A stretch of 64,000 nt of DNA from Myxococcus qinghaiensis (lineage in GTDB: Bacteria > Myxococcota > Myxococcia > Myxococcales > Myxococcaceae), in the NCBI RefSeq assembly GCF_024198215.1, contig NZ_JAKCFA010000003.1:248001-312000 (forward strand), given 5' to 3'. Positions 8,958 through 18,224 of this stretch are shown one piece after another. Position 1 is the first letter of the stretch. Each line of letters begins with the position of its first letter. Under the pieces are notes generated by a model that was not told the DNA's origin, did not search any database, and saw only the letters and a list, made by a program, of their open reading frames with translations. A program made the translations under genes and the position numbers.

Positions 8958-10265
8958 ATGAAGCGCGTACTCGTGGCGTGCCTCGCTGTCGCTGCGCTGA
9001 TGGTCCCCAGCGCCGCCCGCTCGGAAGTCATCGTCTCATCCATCGTCAGCGTGCTGGTGGATGGCGGCAACAACTACAACTGGCAGAAGGTGGAGCTGCC
9101 TGGGACGAAGTGTGGCAATGGCTCCCAGTTCAAGTTCTTCGTCCACAAGACGAACTCGCCCAACGTGCTGATGCTCCTCGAGGGCGGCGGCGCGTGCTGG
9201 GACTACGACACCTGTAGCGGCCGCGCGGGCCTCCTTGGCGCGGCGAACCCCAACGGCATCGCCGACGACTACATCACCCAGTTCACGGCGAAGTACGTCT
9301 CGCCGCTCGTCAACGGCGCCGACCCGGGCCTGCCGGGCCGCAGCAAGACGACGCTGGTGACGAACGGCTGGAACATCGTCTACGTGCCGTACTGCACCGG
9401 CGACGTGCACATCGGCAACAACTCGAAGACGTACGTGGACCCGACGGGCGCGAACCCGCCGCTCACGTGGCACCACAGCGGCTACACCAACACCCTGGCG
9501 GTGGCGAACTACACGAAGTCGCAGTTCCCCAACGTGCAGAAGTTCCTGATGACGGGCTACAGCGCGGGCGGCACGGCGACGTCGGCGGGCTACTACTTCG
9601 CGCGTCGCATCATCAACCCGGCGCGGGGCTACCTGCTCAACGACTCCGGCCCCATCTTCCTGGCGCCCAACGCCAACTTCAAGTCGCGCGCCCTGCACGA
9701 CAAGATTCGCGAGTCGTGGAACCTGAACTCCGTGTTCGGCCTGCTGCCCGCGTCGTTCAGCCAGAACGACTTCGGCACCATCAACCGCATGGTGGCCACG
9801 GAGTTCCCGAATGACCAGCTCGCGTACACGGGCTACACGCGTGACTACAACTACTCGCGCTTCTCCTATGAGCGCTTCCACACGCCGAACGACAAGGAGT
9901 CCGTGCACGCGTACTGGAAGGCGGACGAGGCCGCGATGGTGGCGGAGCTGAACAAGTACAACAACTTCAGCTACTTCATCCCGCACGAGCGCGCCATCAA
10001 CTCCAGCCACTGCAGCACCATCATCACCTTCATCGGCTCGCACGCCTGCCAGCAGATGGAGAAGAAGAAGTGGTACGAGTACATCGAAGCGCCGTGGCAG
10101 TCGTGGAAGTGCCGCAGCGAGTTCGTGGGCATGGACACGTTCCTCACGCGCTTCGTGGGCAACAACCAGCGCGTGCGCATCTACGAGCCCGCCAACGGCT
10201 ACAACGCCGAGGACCCGGGCATGGGCATCGTCGCGCCGCTCATCAACGGCGCGCTGGGCGGGTAG
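8958..10265 (+). CDS. secreted pectinacetylesterase/Notum-like hydrolase
   Basis: A 435-residue protein with a clear Sec signal peptide (cleavage near AARSEV). It shows the pectinacetylesterase pattern: [14 protein letters not shown] near the N-terminus (oxyanion side), nucleophile elbow GYSAGG with Ser at about residue 202, NDSGP with a candidate Asp at about 229, and a late Ser-His-Cys segment. The family removes acyl groups from polysaccharides (pectin in plants) or lipid from proteins (Notum). In a soil predator a role in extracellular polysaccharide breakdown is plausible. A good GGAGG ribosome site precedes the ATG and a hairpin follows the stop. Confidence 0.75.
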   Translation: MKRVLVACLAVAALMVPSAARSEVIVSSIVSVLVDGGNNYNWQKVELPGTKCGNGSQFKFFVHKTNSPNVLMLLEGGGACWDYDTCSGRAGLLGAANPNGIADDYITQFTAKYVSPLVNGADPGLPGRSKTTLVTNGWNIVYVPYCTGDVHIGNNSKTYVDPTGANPPLTWHHSGYTNTLAVANYTKSQFPNVQKFLMTGYSAGGTATSAGYYFARRIINPARGYLLNDSGPIFLAPNANFKSRALHDKIRESWNLNSVFGLLPASFSQNDFGTINRMVATEFPNDQLAYTGYTRDYNYSRFSYERFHTPNDKESVHAYWKADEAAMVAELNKYNNFSYFIPHERAINSSHCSTIITFIGSHACQQMEKKKWYEYIEAPWQSWKCRSEFVGMDTFLTRFVGNNQRVRIYEPANGYNAEDPGMGIVAPLINGALGG

Positions 10266-10317
10266 TTCACCGGCCCACCGGCTGAAGCAGTCGCTGCACC
10301 AGCCGTATCGCTGGCGA

Positions 10318-10346
10318 CGGGACGCAAGGCGTTGTCTTGCGTCCCG
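10318..10346 (+). terminator. hairpin downstream of the secreted hydrolase
   Basis: A perfect 11-bp stem (CGGGACGCAAG/CTTGCGTCCCG) with a 7-nt loop lies about 50 bp after the hydrolase stop and before the next start. No T-tract follows, as is common in very GC-rich genomes. Confidence 0.6.
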
Positions 10347-10390
10347 CCGCTGGCCCCCGTGCGAAGAAGGCGCTAGAGCCACACCGCGCC

Positions 10391-11413
10391 ATGGACAACC
10401 TCACGCACGGGCTCTTGGGACTGGCTGTCGGCGCGCTGCGCCGGCCCGACGTACGCCCCGACTCACCGGAGCGCTCTTCATCCACGGACCGCGCGGTGCT
10501 GCTGGCGAGCGTGCTGGCCGCCGAGCTGCCGGACCTGGACACCCTCCTGGCACGCGGTGACGCGGTGACGGTGGCGCTGCATGCGCACCGGGGCCTGTCC
10601 CACTCGCTTGTCTTCGCGCCCGTCGTCGCCCTCATCGCCACGCTCATGGCCTGGGCCGTGTTCCGCCAGGGCACGCGGCCGCTCCCGGTGTTCCTCTCCA
10701 GCCTGACGTCCGTGCTCTTCGCGCACCTGCTCCCCGACTTGTGGACCGGCTGGGGCACGCGGGTGCTGCTGCCCTTCTCCGATGCGCGGCTGAGCCTGGA
10801 CTGGACGGTGGTGGTGGACCCGTGGGTGACGCTGCCGCTGGTGGCGGGGACGGTGGTGGCGTGGCGACGGCGCACGGTGTGGCGGCGCGCGCTGCTGGTG
10901 GGGCTCGCCTGCGCCACGGCCTATGTGGGCGCGCGCGTCGCGTCCTGGGGCGTGCTGACGCGGCGGGTGGACGGCACATACCCTGGCGCCCAGGCCGTCC
11001 GCGTCTTCCCCGCGCCCCTCTCCTTCAACACGTGGAGGTACGTGGCGCGCCTTCCCGGCGAAGTCCTGGCCGCGGGGGACGTGACGTTGCTCGGCGCGCC
11101 AAGGGAGGCCCGCAGGGTGGAGGCCCCCCTGGATGTGCTGCCCGTGGAACTGCGCGAGGTGCCCACCGTGCGCGAGGCCCTGGCCTGGGCGCGCTTCCCG
11201 GTGGTGACGGTGACGCCGGTGGAGGGGGGACGCGAGGTGCGCGTCGCGGACCTGCGCTACCACCTGAATGGCGAGCCCACGCTCACCTTCGTGGTGCGCG
11301 TGGACACAGCGGGGACGGTGACGGACGCGAGGCTGGAGCGAGGCGGCAGCGCCTCCGAGCTGCTGCGCCGGTGGCGCGGTGGAGACGCCGAGCCGAAGCC
11401 CGAAGCTCCCTGA
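10391..11413 (+). CDS. YdjM-like membrane protein (metal-dependent hydrolase family)
   Basis: A 340-residue protein. It opens with MDNLTHGLLG and carries AHRGLSHSL and LLPDLWTGWGTRVLLPF, the conserved His/Asp pattern of the YdjM/YbcI inner-membrane family. About four hydrophobic segments are seen within the first 200 residues, followed by a soluble C-terminal domain. The family is predicted to bind metal and act on membrane lipids, but the reaction is not established. The last codons and stop are the first element of the downstream 80-82 bp tandem repeat. Confidence 0.75.
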   Translation: MDNLTHGLLGLAVGALRRPDVRPDSPERSSSTDRAVLLASVLAAELPDLDTLLARGDAVTVALHAHRGLSHSLVFAPVVALIATLMAWAVFRQGTRPLPVFLSSLTSVLFAHLLPDLWTGWGTRVLLPFSDARLSLDWTVVVDPWVTLPLVAGTVVAWRRRTVWRRALLVGLACATAYVGARVASWGVLTRRVDGTYPGAQAVRVFPAPLSFNTWRYVARLPGEVLAAGDVTLLGAPREARRVEAPLDVLPVELREVPTVREALAWARFPVVTVTPVEGGREVRVADLRYHLNGEPTLTFVVRVDTAGTVTDARLERGGSASELLRRWRGGDAEPKPEAP

Positions 11414-11655
11414 CACGGACGGCGAGGGTGCTACCCTTCGAGTCACATGCCCGGGTCCAAAGGGGACCTCGCGGCGGGACGAGAGCGCCCTGACGCGGCG
11501 GCGCGGAGTCTGCTGCCCTTCGAGCCCCAGGCTCGGACCCGAAGGGGACCTCGCTGCGGGACGAGAGCGCCCTGACGCGGCGGCGCGGAGTCTGCTGCCC
11601 TTCGAGCCCCAGGCTCGGACCCGAAGGGAACCTCGCGGCGGGACGAGAGCGCCCC
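11409..11655. repeat. 80-82 bp direct tandem repeat, three copies, between convergent genes
   Basis: Copies are anchored on TGA at 11411, 11491 and 11573, giving spacings of 80 and 82 bp. The third copy ends near 11655, where a fourth begins but diverges. The first copy is the most diverged and its TGA is the stop codon of the YdjM-like gene. Copies 2 and 3 are nearly identical and each carries an imperfect hairpin (CCTTCG...CGAAGG with inner CGAGCC/GGCTCG) at 11517-11545 and 11599-11627. The array fills most of the 264-bp gap to the DUF1552 gene. Confidence 0.9.
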
Positions 11656-11677
11656 GCCGCGAGACGACGGACTCAGC

Positions 11678-13114
11678 TCAGGTGAGGCCCGACAGCGGGC
11701 CCTTGAAGTCCGGGTGGCCGAAGGTGTTCACGTTCACCCCGAAGGCCTGGGCGATGGACACCAGCAGCTTGTTGTGGGCGACCGCGCCCGTCAGCGGCGT
11801 CCCGGGCCCGCCCCAGTTGTTCAGAGGGTTGGAGCCGGCGGGACGCAGGCGCAGGAAGCGGCCCATGCGGAACTTCCCGGCCGCGCCGCCCGCGAGCACC
11901 GTGGGCACGCGCACGTTCATGTGGCCGGACGCATCTCCCAGCTCGTTGCCCCAGAGGATGAGGGTGTTGTCCAGCGCGGTGCCGCTGCCCTCCTGCACGG
12001 AGGCCAGGCCGTTCATGAGGTACGCCACCTGCTCGGCGTACCAGCGCTGCACCTTCACCATCTTCCCGCGAATCTCCGAGCGCAAGGGCTCCGCCGTCAC
12101 GTCCAGGCGGTGCGCCAGGTCGTTGTGCGTGTCCTCATTGATGCCGAGCCACGGCATCGACGGGCCCGGAATCGTCATCGTCACCACGCGCGTCAAGTCA
12201 CACGCGAAGGCCCGGACGATGAGGTCCATGTGGAGCTTGGTCAGCGTCGGCATGTTCTCCAGGTTGCCGAGCTGGCCCAAATCGTACCCCGGAGGCGCCG
12301 TGCCGCCGCTGCACGCGGCCTCCGCCGGCACCGGCTCCTGCGAGGGCGTGGGGGACGTGCCCAGCGAGCCCAGCCGGCGCTCGATGTCACGCAGCGACTC
12401 CAGATGCGTCTCCAGCTTCTGCCGCTCCGGGCCCGCCAGGCGGTTGCGCAGCCGGGTGGCGTCCTTGACCAGGTAGTCCAGGAGGCTCCTGCGACGCGCG
12501 ACCGCGCGCGCGTTCTCCCCCGGGTCCGACGTGGGCGACGGCGCGTTGCCGAACAGGCGCTGGTAGACGCCCGCCGGGTCTCTCTCGAAGGGCACGCGCC
12601 CGCCGTTCGGCGTGAAGCTGATGCTGTTGTAGACGTGCTGGCCGCCGAACTGCTCCCACGCGTTGAGCTGGAGGGAGCGGAAGCGCGTGGCGCCGCCAAT
12701 CTGCGCCGCGAGGACCTGGTCCAGCGAGGCGTTCTCCGGCAGGTCGTCACCGCTGGCGGTGTTGACCTTGCTGCCGGTGAGGAACGTGAGGGGGCCGCCC
12801 TCGTGGCCCGTCAAGCCGTGCTCGTAGAGCACCTGGTAGTCCAGGCCATCCAGCACCAGCAGCTTGGAGCGGTGGGCCTGGAGCGGCGACAGCATGGAGT
12901 TGGGGAAGTCGAGGGTGAAGTCCGTCTCGCCGCCCTGCGGGTTCCAGTACTCCGGCAGGCACCCGTGGGAGGTGAAGATGGCGATGAAGCGCATGGGGGG
13001 CGTGGTGCCCTGGGCATACGCGTCCGTGGTGCCGAGCAGGTTGGCCAGGGGCAGCGCCGCCGCCGAGCCCGCCAGGGTCTTTATCAGGGAGCGTCGTGAG
13101 AGTTCGCGGAGCAT
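11678..13114 (-). CDS. Tat-exported DUF1552 protein
   Basis: A 478-residue protein starting with a twin-arginine signal (SRRSLIKTLAG) followed by a hydrophobic stretch ending near AYAQG. The body fits DUF1552: IFTSHGCLPEYWNP near the N-terminus, TGHEGGPLTFLTG in the first third, and a later Asn-Glu-Leu-Gly-Asp segment. DUF1552 proteins are exported proteins of unknown activity found mainly in myxobacteria and planctomycetes, usually encoded beside DUF1592-family genes, as here. The ATG lies 5 bp after the DUF1592 gene's stop, so the two are one operon. Confidence 0.85.
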   Translation of the reverse strand: MLRELSRRSLIKTLAGSAAALPLANLLGTTDAYAQGTTPPMRFIAIFTSHGCLPEYWNPQGGETDFTLDFPNSMLSPLQAHRSKLLVLDGLDYQVLYEHGLTGHEGGPLTFLTGSKVNTASGDDLPENASLDQVLAAQIGGATRFRSLQLNAWEQFGGQHVYNSISFTPNGGRVPFERDPAGVYQRLFGNAPSPTSDPGENARAVARRRSLLDYLVKDATRLRNRLAGPERQKLETHLESLRDIERRLGSLGTSPTPSQEPVPAEAACSGGTAPPGYDLGQLGNLENMPTLTKLHMDLIVRAFACDLTRVVTMTIPGPSMPWLGINEDTHNDLAHRLDVTAEPLRSEIRGKMVKVQRWYAEQVAYLMNGLASVQEGSGTALDNTLILWGNELGDASGHMNVRVPTVLAGGAAGKFRMGRFLRLRPAGSNPLNNWGGPGTPLTGAVAHNKLLVSIAQAFGVNVNTFGHPDFKGPLSGLT

Positions 13115-13119
13115 GGTGG

Positions 13120-14733
13120 CTACTCGGGGGAAGGGGTGCGCCGGTGGACGAAATACGGTGAGCGGACGAGGCCGACGAGGGCATCGCCCAGCTTCAGCTT
13201 CGGGTCCGCGCGGAAGCGCGAGCGCATGTCGGTGAGCACCGGCCCATCGACGGTGTCCTCGTCCCGCCCCATGACGTAGCGGAAGAGCTGCAGCGGCACG
13301 CAGTTGGCCACGTCCTCGCTGCTGGCGAGCCAGCGCGCGAGCTCGGCGCCGCCCGTGAAGGTGAACTTGCCTTCGGCGTACTCGACGGAGCCGCTGGCAT
13401 CCACGTCCAGGCCGTTCTCCTTCGTGCGGTACTTGCCCACGCCGTCGTAGTCCTCCATGCCGAAGCCGATGGGGTCCAGCTGTCGGTGGCAGCCCGCGCA
13501 GGTGGGGTTGTCGGTGTGGGCGGCGAAGCGCGCGCGGGTGGTGCTGTCCGGCGTGACGGCGGGCGGGATGATGATGACGGACGGCGGGGGCGGCGGGACG
13601 TCACGGCACAAGAGGCGCGTGAGGACGAACTTGCCGCGGCGGATGGGCGAGCTGGAGTCGAACAGCGCGTACGTCGTCAGCACGCTCGCGTGCGTGAGGA
13701 TGCCCACCCGGTTGGCCGGCAGCGGCACCCGGCCGAGGCTGCCATCCGGCGTCAGCGACGTGCCGTAGAACTCCGACATCAGGCCGTTGGCGAAGGTGTA
13801 GTTCGCGCTCAACAGCTCCTTCACGGAGCCCCCCTCGTTGGCGAGGACGTGGTTGATGAAGGCCATCGTCTCAGCGCGCGCGGAGATCTTGAAGACCTGG
13901 CTGAAGTCCGGGAACACCTGGTTGTTCTTGTTGAGGCTGTCCAGGCCGGACAACCCGAGCCACTCCACGACGAAGCGCTCGAGGTACTTCTGGGAGGCCT
14001 CGGTCTTCAGCAGGCGACGCACCTGGGCCTCGCGCGCATCGGCCGTCTTGAGCCGCCCCGCGGCGGCGGCGTCTTTCAGCTCCGCGTCGGGAGGCGCGCC
14101 CGTCACCGCGAACGACAGCGCCGTCGCGATCTCCTGCTGCGTCAACCACACCACCTTGTTCGCGGGTCCACCCGACTCGCCCAGCTCCGTGCGGTACAGG
14201 AACGACGCCGACGTCAGCACGGCCTGGATGACCGTCTCCGCCGCCGTCTTCGGGTCCGAGTCCTTGAGCACCGCCTTCCACAGCGCGAGCAGGTCCGCTT
14301 CGTCCTCGGCCGTCACCGGCCGGCGGAAGGCCCGAGCGCCCAGCGCGCGGATGAACGCCTTCGCGCAGTCGTCCTCGTTCTGCCCCGCGGCGCAGGCGTA
14401 CTCGCTGGCCAGGTTGTTGACGGCGACAGGGCCCCAGTTGCGCTCCGCCGCGGAGTCGAGCTGGTCGGCGAGCAGCGGCGTCACCTGGAGCCGGTCATGC
14501 GTGGTGTAGCCGAGGATGGCGTCTTCGGGCGCGAAGAGCTGCGCCATGGGCACCAGCGTGGGGTTCTTCACGATGCTGTAGACGCTGTTGTCGTATTCGG
14601 CCCGGGTGATGCGACGCACGCGCGCGGGGGCTGCCTCCGATACCTCGGGAGGGTCTCCGCCGGATGTGTCGCCTGAGCAGGATGCGGTCACCAACAGCAG
14701 TGCCGCGGGGAGGCAGTAACGAACGATTCTCAT
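13120..14733 (-). CDS. DUF1592/DUF1588/DUF1585-family lipoprotein with CxxCH
   Basis: A 537-residue protein with a lipoprotein signal ending TASCSG. The domain order matches the multi-DUF family of planctomycetes and myxobacteria: a DUF1587-like start (RITRAEYDNSVY), DUF1595-like (RALGARAFRRPVT), DUF1592 (VLTSASFLYRTELG), DUF1588 (SSPIRRGKFVLTRLLC) and DUF1585-like C-terminus. A CxxCH haem-type motif (CAGCHRQLDPIG) is present at about residue 410, so it may be a c-type cytochrome-like electron carrier. It is first in an operon with the DUF1552 gene; the pair probably works in the periplasm or at the outer membrane. The reaction is unknown. Confidence 0.85.
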   Translation of the reverse strand: MRIVRYCLPAALLLVTASCSGDTSGGDPPEVSEAAPARVRRITRAEYDNSVYSIVKNPTLVPMAQLFAPEDAILGYTTHDRLQVTPLLADQLDSAAERNWGPVAVNNLASEYACAAGQNEDDCAKAFIRALGARAFRRPVTAEDEADLLALWKAVLKDSDPKTAAETVIQAVLTSASFLYRTELGESGGPANKVVWLTQQEIATALSFAVTGAPPDAELKDAAAAGRLKTADAREAQVRRLLKTEASQKYLERFVVEWLGLSGLDSLNKNNQVFPDFSQVFKISARAETMAFINHVLANEGGSVKELLSANYTFANGLMSEFYGTSLTPDGSLGRVPLPANRVGILTHASVLTTYALFDSSSPIRRGKFVLTRLLCRDVPPPPPSVIIIPPAVTPDSTTRARFAAHTDNPTCAGCHRQLDPIGFGMEDYDGVGKYRTKENGLDVDASGSVEYAEGKFTFTGGAELARWLASSEDVANCVPLQLFRYVMGRDEDTVDGPVLTDMRSRFRADPKLKLGDALVGLVRSPYFVHRRTPSPE

Positions 14734-15054
14734 GCGAAAGGCACCCTCTGGCCCAGCAGCCCCCAGAAACCCCCTCTGAAGCGCCGGTACGCAGGCGAGT
14801 GTAACCGCGCGCGCTGTCGCGGCCTCGGCACTTTTTGACGCACCATGTGAGGGCCGCGCTCCACGCTCTTCCAAGCCCGCGAGAAACGTCAGCGCACGCG
14901 CCCGACAGTCGCCTACGTCCACGTCGCGCGCCCCACGTGCGCGAGCCCCGCAGCAGTGGAGTGGAGCTGACCCACGCGACACTCGCCCACCCGCGAATGC
15001 CCGCCCTTCATCCGAGCAGACGAGCCCTCACGCGCGCACAGCGCTTGTCAGTGC
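14734..15054. other. intergenic region with no recognisable gene
   Basis: About 320 bp lie between the DUF1592 start and the rpiA stop, both on the minus strand. I see no convincing gene, RNA or repeat. It must hold the promoter of the DUF1592-DUF1552 operon and the end of the rpiA transcript. Confidence 0.5.
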
Positions 15055-15768
15055 TCACACGGTGCGCACGCGGTGCTCGACACCGCCGGGGCCCGCGACC
15101 ATCAGGTCCGTGGCCACGCCGAGGAACAGGCCATGACCGACGATGCCCGCGCGCGCGCCCAGTCGCGCGGCCAGCTCCGACGGCGCGTCGAGGGGACCGA
15201 AGGCGCAGTCGAGCACGAGGTTGCCCTGGTCCGTGAGGAAGGGCACGCCGTCGGTGCCCCGGCGTGGCGTCACGCGCGCGCCGAGCGACTCCAGGAAGAG
15301 CTGCTGCGAGCGCCAGCCGAACGACAGCACCTCCACCGGCACGGGCCAGTGGGTGCCGAGCTTCGGTGACAGCTTCGCTACGTCCGCGATGATGACGACG
15401 CGGCGGCTGGCCTGGGCGACAATCTTCTCGCGCAGGAGCGCGCCACCACCGCCCTTGATGACGGACAGGTCCGGCGCCACCTCGTCGGCGCCGTCGATGG
15501 TGACGTCCAGCTCCGGGTGCTCCTCCAGCGTGGTGAGGGGAATGCTCAGCTCCAGCGCCAGCGCCTCGGTGGCATGCGACGTGGGGACACCCACGACGTC
15601 GAGCAGGTGGCCCTGCGCGCGCAGCGCCGCCAGCCGCCTCACTGCGAAGGCCGCGGTGCTGCCAGTGCCCAGGCCCACGCGCATCCCCGGCAGGAAGAAC
15701 CGGTCCACCGCCGCCTCGGCCGCCGCTCGCTTGTAGCGGCCCGTCCGCGCGCTCGAGTCGAACTCCAT
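15055..15768 (-). CDS. rpiA: ribose-5-phosphate isomerase A
   Basis: A 237-residue protein, the usual RpiA length. Diagnostic motifs are all present: [11 protein letters not shown] (phosphate loop), TIDGADEV (catalytic Asp region), [11 protein letters not shown] (Lys/Glu catalytic loop) and a C-terminal [16 protein letters not shown]. It interconverts ribose 5-phosphate and ribulose 5-phosphate in the pentose phosphate pathway. The ATG at 15768 starts close to the conserved core; a longer start at 15813 has no homology support. It is monocistronic by spacing. Confidence 0.95.
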   Translation of the reverse strand: MEFDSSARTGRYKRAAAEAAVDRFFLPGMRVGLGTGSTAAFAVRRLAALRAQGHLLDVVGVPTSHATEALALELSIPLTTLEEHPELDVTIDGADEVAPDLSVIKGGGGALLREKIVAQASRRVVIIADVAKLSPKLGTHWPVPVEVLSFGWRSQQLFLESLGARVTPRRGTDGVPFLTDQGNLVLDCAFGPLDAPSELAARLGARAGIVGHGLFLGVATDLMVAGPGGVEHRVRTV

Positions 15769-15889
15769 CACCCCGCTCCTTCGTCCATCCTGCCGCGTGA
15801 GGGAAAGGTACATCGCCTCGCGGGGAACGGGTGTCGACGCTCGCCACCCGACACGCGCCCCCAGCGAGAGCTCGAAGGCTCGGCTCCGC

Positions 15890-17176
15890 CTAGAAGCGGA
15901 AGAGGATGGAGTCGTAGCCGCCCGCGCTGGTGCTTCCAGGCAGGCTGCCCCAGGTGTAGCCCACCGCGTACGCGGCCCCGTCAGCGCCCACGGTGACGGC
16001 CTGCCCGCGGTCCGCCGCGCTGGAGCCCACCTGCCGCGTGCCGAGCCGGTTGCCCGCGGTGTCGTACGTGGACAGGAACACGTCGCCGCTGCCCAGCGAC
16101 ACGTTGCCGTCCAGCGCGCCCGAGGTGTGGCCCACCAGGTGGACCGCGCCGTTCGTGTCCACCGCCACGCCCTGCGCGTAGTCCGTCGTCGTCGTGCCCA
16201 GCTGCCGCGTCCACTTCCTGCCGCCCGCCGCGTCGTACTTCACCAGCACCGCGTCGTACGTGCCCACGCGGACATTCCCGTCGAGCGCGCCGAAGGTGTA
16301 GCCGGACACGTAGGCCGCGCCGTCCTCGTCCACCGCCACACCCGTGCCGTACTCGTCGCTCGCGGAGCCCAGCTGGCGGACCCACTGCGCGGCGCCGAGC
16401 ACGTCGTACTTCGCCAGGAAGAGGTCCACCGTCGTTCCCGGAAGGGTGACACCGTCCAGGCTGCCCATCGTGTAGCCGGCGACGTAGACGTCCTCGCTCG
16501 GGCCCACCGCCACGCCCAGGGCCACGTCGCTCCGGCCTGAGCCGAACTGCCGCGTCCAGTACGGGTTGCCGCCGGTGTCGAACTTGGCCACCACCACGTC
16601 GTAGTTGCCCGGCGAGGGCGTCCCGTCGATTCGCCCCAGCGAGTAGCCGGAGATGAAGAGGCCGTCCTGCCCCGCGCGGCGCGTGACGGCGATGCCCGTG
16701 GCGAAGTCGTCCGTCTCCGTTCCGAACTGCTGCACCCAGGCCAGCGCGCCCGTCGCGTCGAGCTTCAGCACGAAGAAGTCCGTGCCCCCCGCGTTCACGA
16801 ACGGCAGGAAGCTGCCCCACGTGTAGCCCGCGACGTAGACGTTGCCCGCCAGGTCCGCTGTCACCGCCAGCGCCCGGTCATTCATCGCCGTGCCCACCTG
16901 CCGGACCCACGCAAGCGCGCCGTCCAAGCCATACTTCGCGACGAAGACGTCCTGGCCACCCGACGACGGCGTGGAGCCGAGCTGTCCACCGGTGTGGCCC
17001 GCCACATAGACGGCGTCGCCCACGGAGGACACGGACAGCGCCAGCTCGTCCGCGGTGCTTCCCAGTTGTCGTTGCCAGTCAGGCGGCGTCAGGGCCTGGG
17101 CACTCGCGGGCAGTGTTCCCAGGATGGCCACCGCGCTCGCGACACCACACGCTCCACTCCACCACTTCCGAATCAT
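15890..17176 (-). CDS. secreted SBBP-repeat beta-propeller protein
   Basis: A 428-residue protein with a Sec signal (cleavage near ASAQAL). The mature part consists of about seven repeats of about 55 residues, each with a core of the type DVFVAKYD, then W-x-R-Q-(L/F)-G-(T/S) and a V-x-G-(Y/H)-T-x-G strand. This is the SBBP (seven-bladed beta-propeller) repeat found in large numbers of exported myxobacterial proteins. No enzymatic residues are evident and a binding role at the cell surface is likely. The start at 17176 has a GGAG ribosome site. Confidence 0.85.
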   Translation of the reverse strand: MIRKWWSGACGVASAVAILGTLPASAQALTPPDWQRQLGSTADELALSVSSVGDAVYVAGHTGGQLGSTPSSGGQDVFVAKYGLDGALAWVRQVGTAMNDRALAVTADLAGNVYVAGYTWGSFLPFVNAGGTDFFVLKLDATGALAWVQQFGTETDDFATGIAVTRRAGQDGLFISGYSLGRIDGTPSPGNYDVVVAKFDTGGNPYWTRQFGSGRSDVALGVAVGPSEDVYVAGYTMGSLDGVTLPGTTVDLFLAKYDVLGAAQWVRQLGSASDEYGTGVAVDEDGAAYVSGYTFGALDGNVRVGTYDAVLVKYDAAGGRKWTRQLGTTTTDYAQGVAVDTNGAVHLVGHTSGALDGNVSLGSGDVFLSTYDTAGNRLGTRQVGSSAADRGQAVTVGADGAAYAVGYTWGSLPGSTSAGGYDSILFRF

Positions 17177-17252
17177 GGGGACTCCTATCGAGATGAAAGT
17201 TTCCGCCCGCACTCTGACGTGTGTCCCGGGCGCGAAGCATCTCGGAAGGAGA

Positions 17253-17274
17253 GCCCCTCTGTTCGGAAAGGGGC
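17253..17274. terminator. GC hairpin in the gap upstream of the SBBP gene
   Basis: A stem GCCCCT/AGGGGC with a 10-nt loop. It lies about 80 bp upstream of the SBBP start and about 75 bp past the stop of the barrel gene. It could be a second terminator or a leader structure. Confidence 0.3.
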
Positions 17275-17307
17275 GACGCGGAGCGTTGGGCACTCCGCGT
17301 CACACCA

Positions 17308-17330
17308 GGGGCCAGCCCGAAGCAGGCCCC
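17308..17330 (-). terminator. hairpin after the outer-membrane barrel gene
   Basis: A stem GGGGCC/GGCCCC with an 11-nt loop begins about 20 bp beyond the stop of the minus-strand barrel gene. It is the best-placed terminator candidate for that transcript. Confidence 0.4.
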
Positions 17331-17350
17331 CGGTTCAACAGCTCGACAGC

Positions 17351-18103
17351 TCAGATGTTCCAGCTACCTCGGATGCCCAGCATGATGAGGCCGTACGGGC
17401 CGTCCTCGGCGAAGCCCAGCGGCGTCTTCTGGGGCGCCGGCAACACGGGGGCCGTCAGCGTGGTGTCGCCGGAGCGCGTCGTGTACCGCGCGTAGGTGCC
17501 GGTGAGGTAGGGGCCGAAGGACAGCGAGTGCCCCAGCCGCCACTTGCCACCCACGGTGACGTTCACGAACTCGGGGCCGCGCGTCTGGCTCTTCAGCTCC
17601 AGGTTCGCCGTCACCGGACCGGCCTGCGTCGGAATCTGCGTGGGGCCGGAGTTCTTGTTGTTGAGGATCACCATGCCGAAGCCGACGCCGACGAAGGGGT
17701 CGAACGAGGCCGTGGGAGAGAAGTGATACTGCACCTGAGGACCGAACCGCAGCTGCGAGGCCGCGCACTCCCAACCCTCGAAGCAGGAGTACGGGTTCTC
17801 CTTGGCGAGGATGTACGAGTAGCTCCCGTAGGCGCCGACGAACCAGTTCGGCGTCACGCGGTAGCCCAGCTCCACCAGGAAGGGCACCGCGCCGTTCGCG
17901 GCGTCGCTCAACTTCACATCACCCACGGTGCGGTCCAGCCGCATACCGTTCTTGTAGACGTATCCCGCTCCCGCCTGAAACCCGAGGCCGACCGTGACTT
18001 CCAGTCCCGTCGGCGCGCTGTACGTCGCGACTTCCTGAGCGCTCGCGCCCGCGGAACCCAATGCGACCGCCGCTGCCAGGGCCCAACTCAGCCTTCCCGT
18101 CAT
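17351..18103 (-). CDS. outer-membrane beta-barrel protein
   Basis: A 250-residue protein with a signal peptide (cleavage near ASAQEV). The mature sequence alternates Gly/aromatic-rich strands with loops (for example GYRVTPNWFVGAYGSY, FDPFVGVGFGMVI, FGPYLTGTYARYT) and ends in an aromatic/hydrophobic C-terminal strand. This is typical of small OmpA/OmpW-like barrels. There is no enzyme motif. It is transcribed divergently from a LysR-type regulator across a 120-bp gap carrying an inverted repeat, so it is a probable target of that regulator. A GGAGGGG ribosome site precedes the ATG at 18103. Confidence 0.75.
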   Translation of the reverse strand: MTGRLSWALAAAVALGSAGASAQEVATYSAPTGLEVTVGLGFQAGAGYVYKNGMRLDRTVGDVKLSDAANGAVPFLVELGYRVTPNWFVGAYGSYSYILAKENPYSCFEGWECAASQLRFGPQVQYHFSPTASFDPFVGVGFGMVILNNKNSGPTQIPTQAGPVTANLELKSQTRGPEFVNVTVGGKWRLGHSLSFGPYLTGTYARYTTRSGDTTLTAPVLPAPQKTPLGFAEDGPYGLIMLGIRGSWNI

Positions 18104-18182
18104 AAACCCCTCCATAGAATGGAGAGTTGACTCTAGAACAGCAGCCATCACACAAGTAAGCCGCGCCGCGTCACGACTACGA

Positions 18183-18224
18183 TTGTGACGGTGGGTCAGC
18201 ACTGACTGTCAGCACCGTGCACAA
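18183..18224. promoter_or_regulatory. inverted-repeat operator candidate between barrel and LysR genes
   Basis: Arms TTGTGACGGTG (18183-18193) and CACCGTGCACAA (18213-18224) are complementary apart from one extra base. They flank an inner TGAC-T-GTCA palindrome. The right arm touches the first possible LysR start. The position between a LysR gene and its divergent neighbour is the classic site for LysR binding and autoregulation. Confidence 0.5.
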
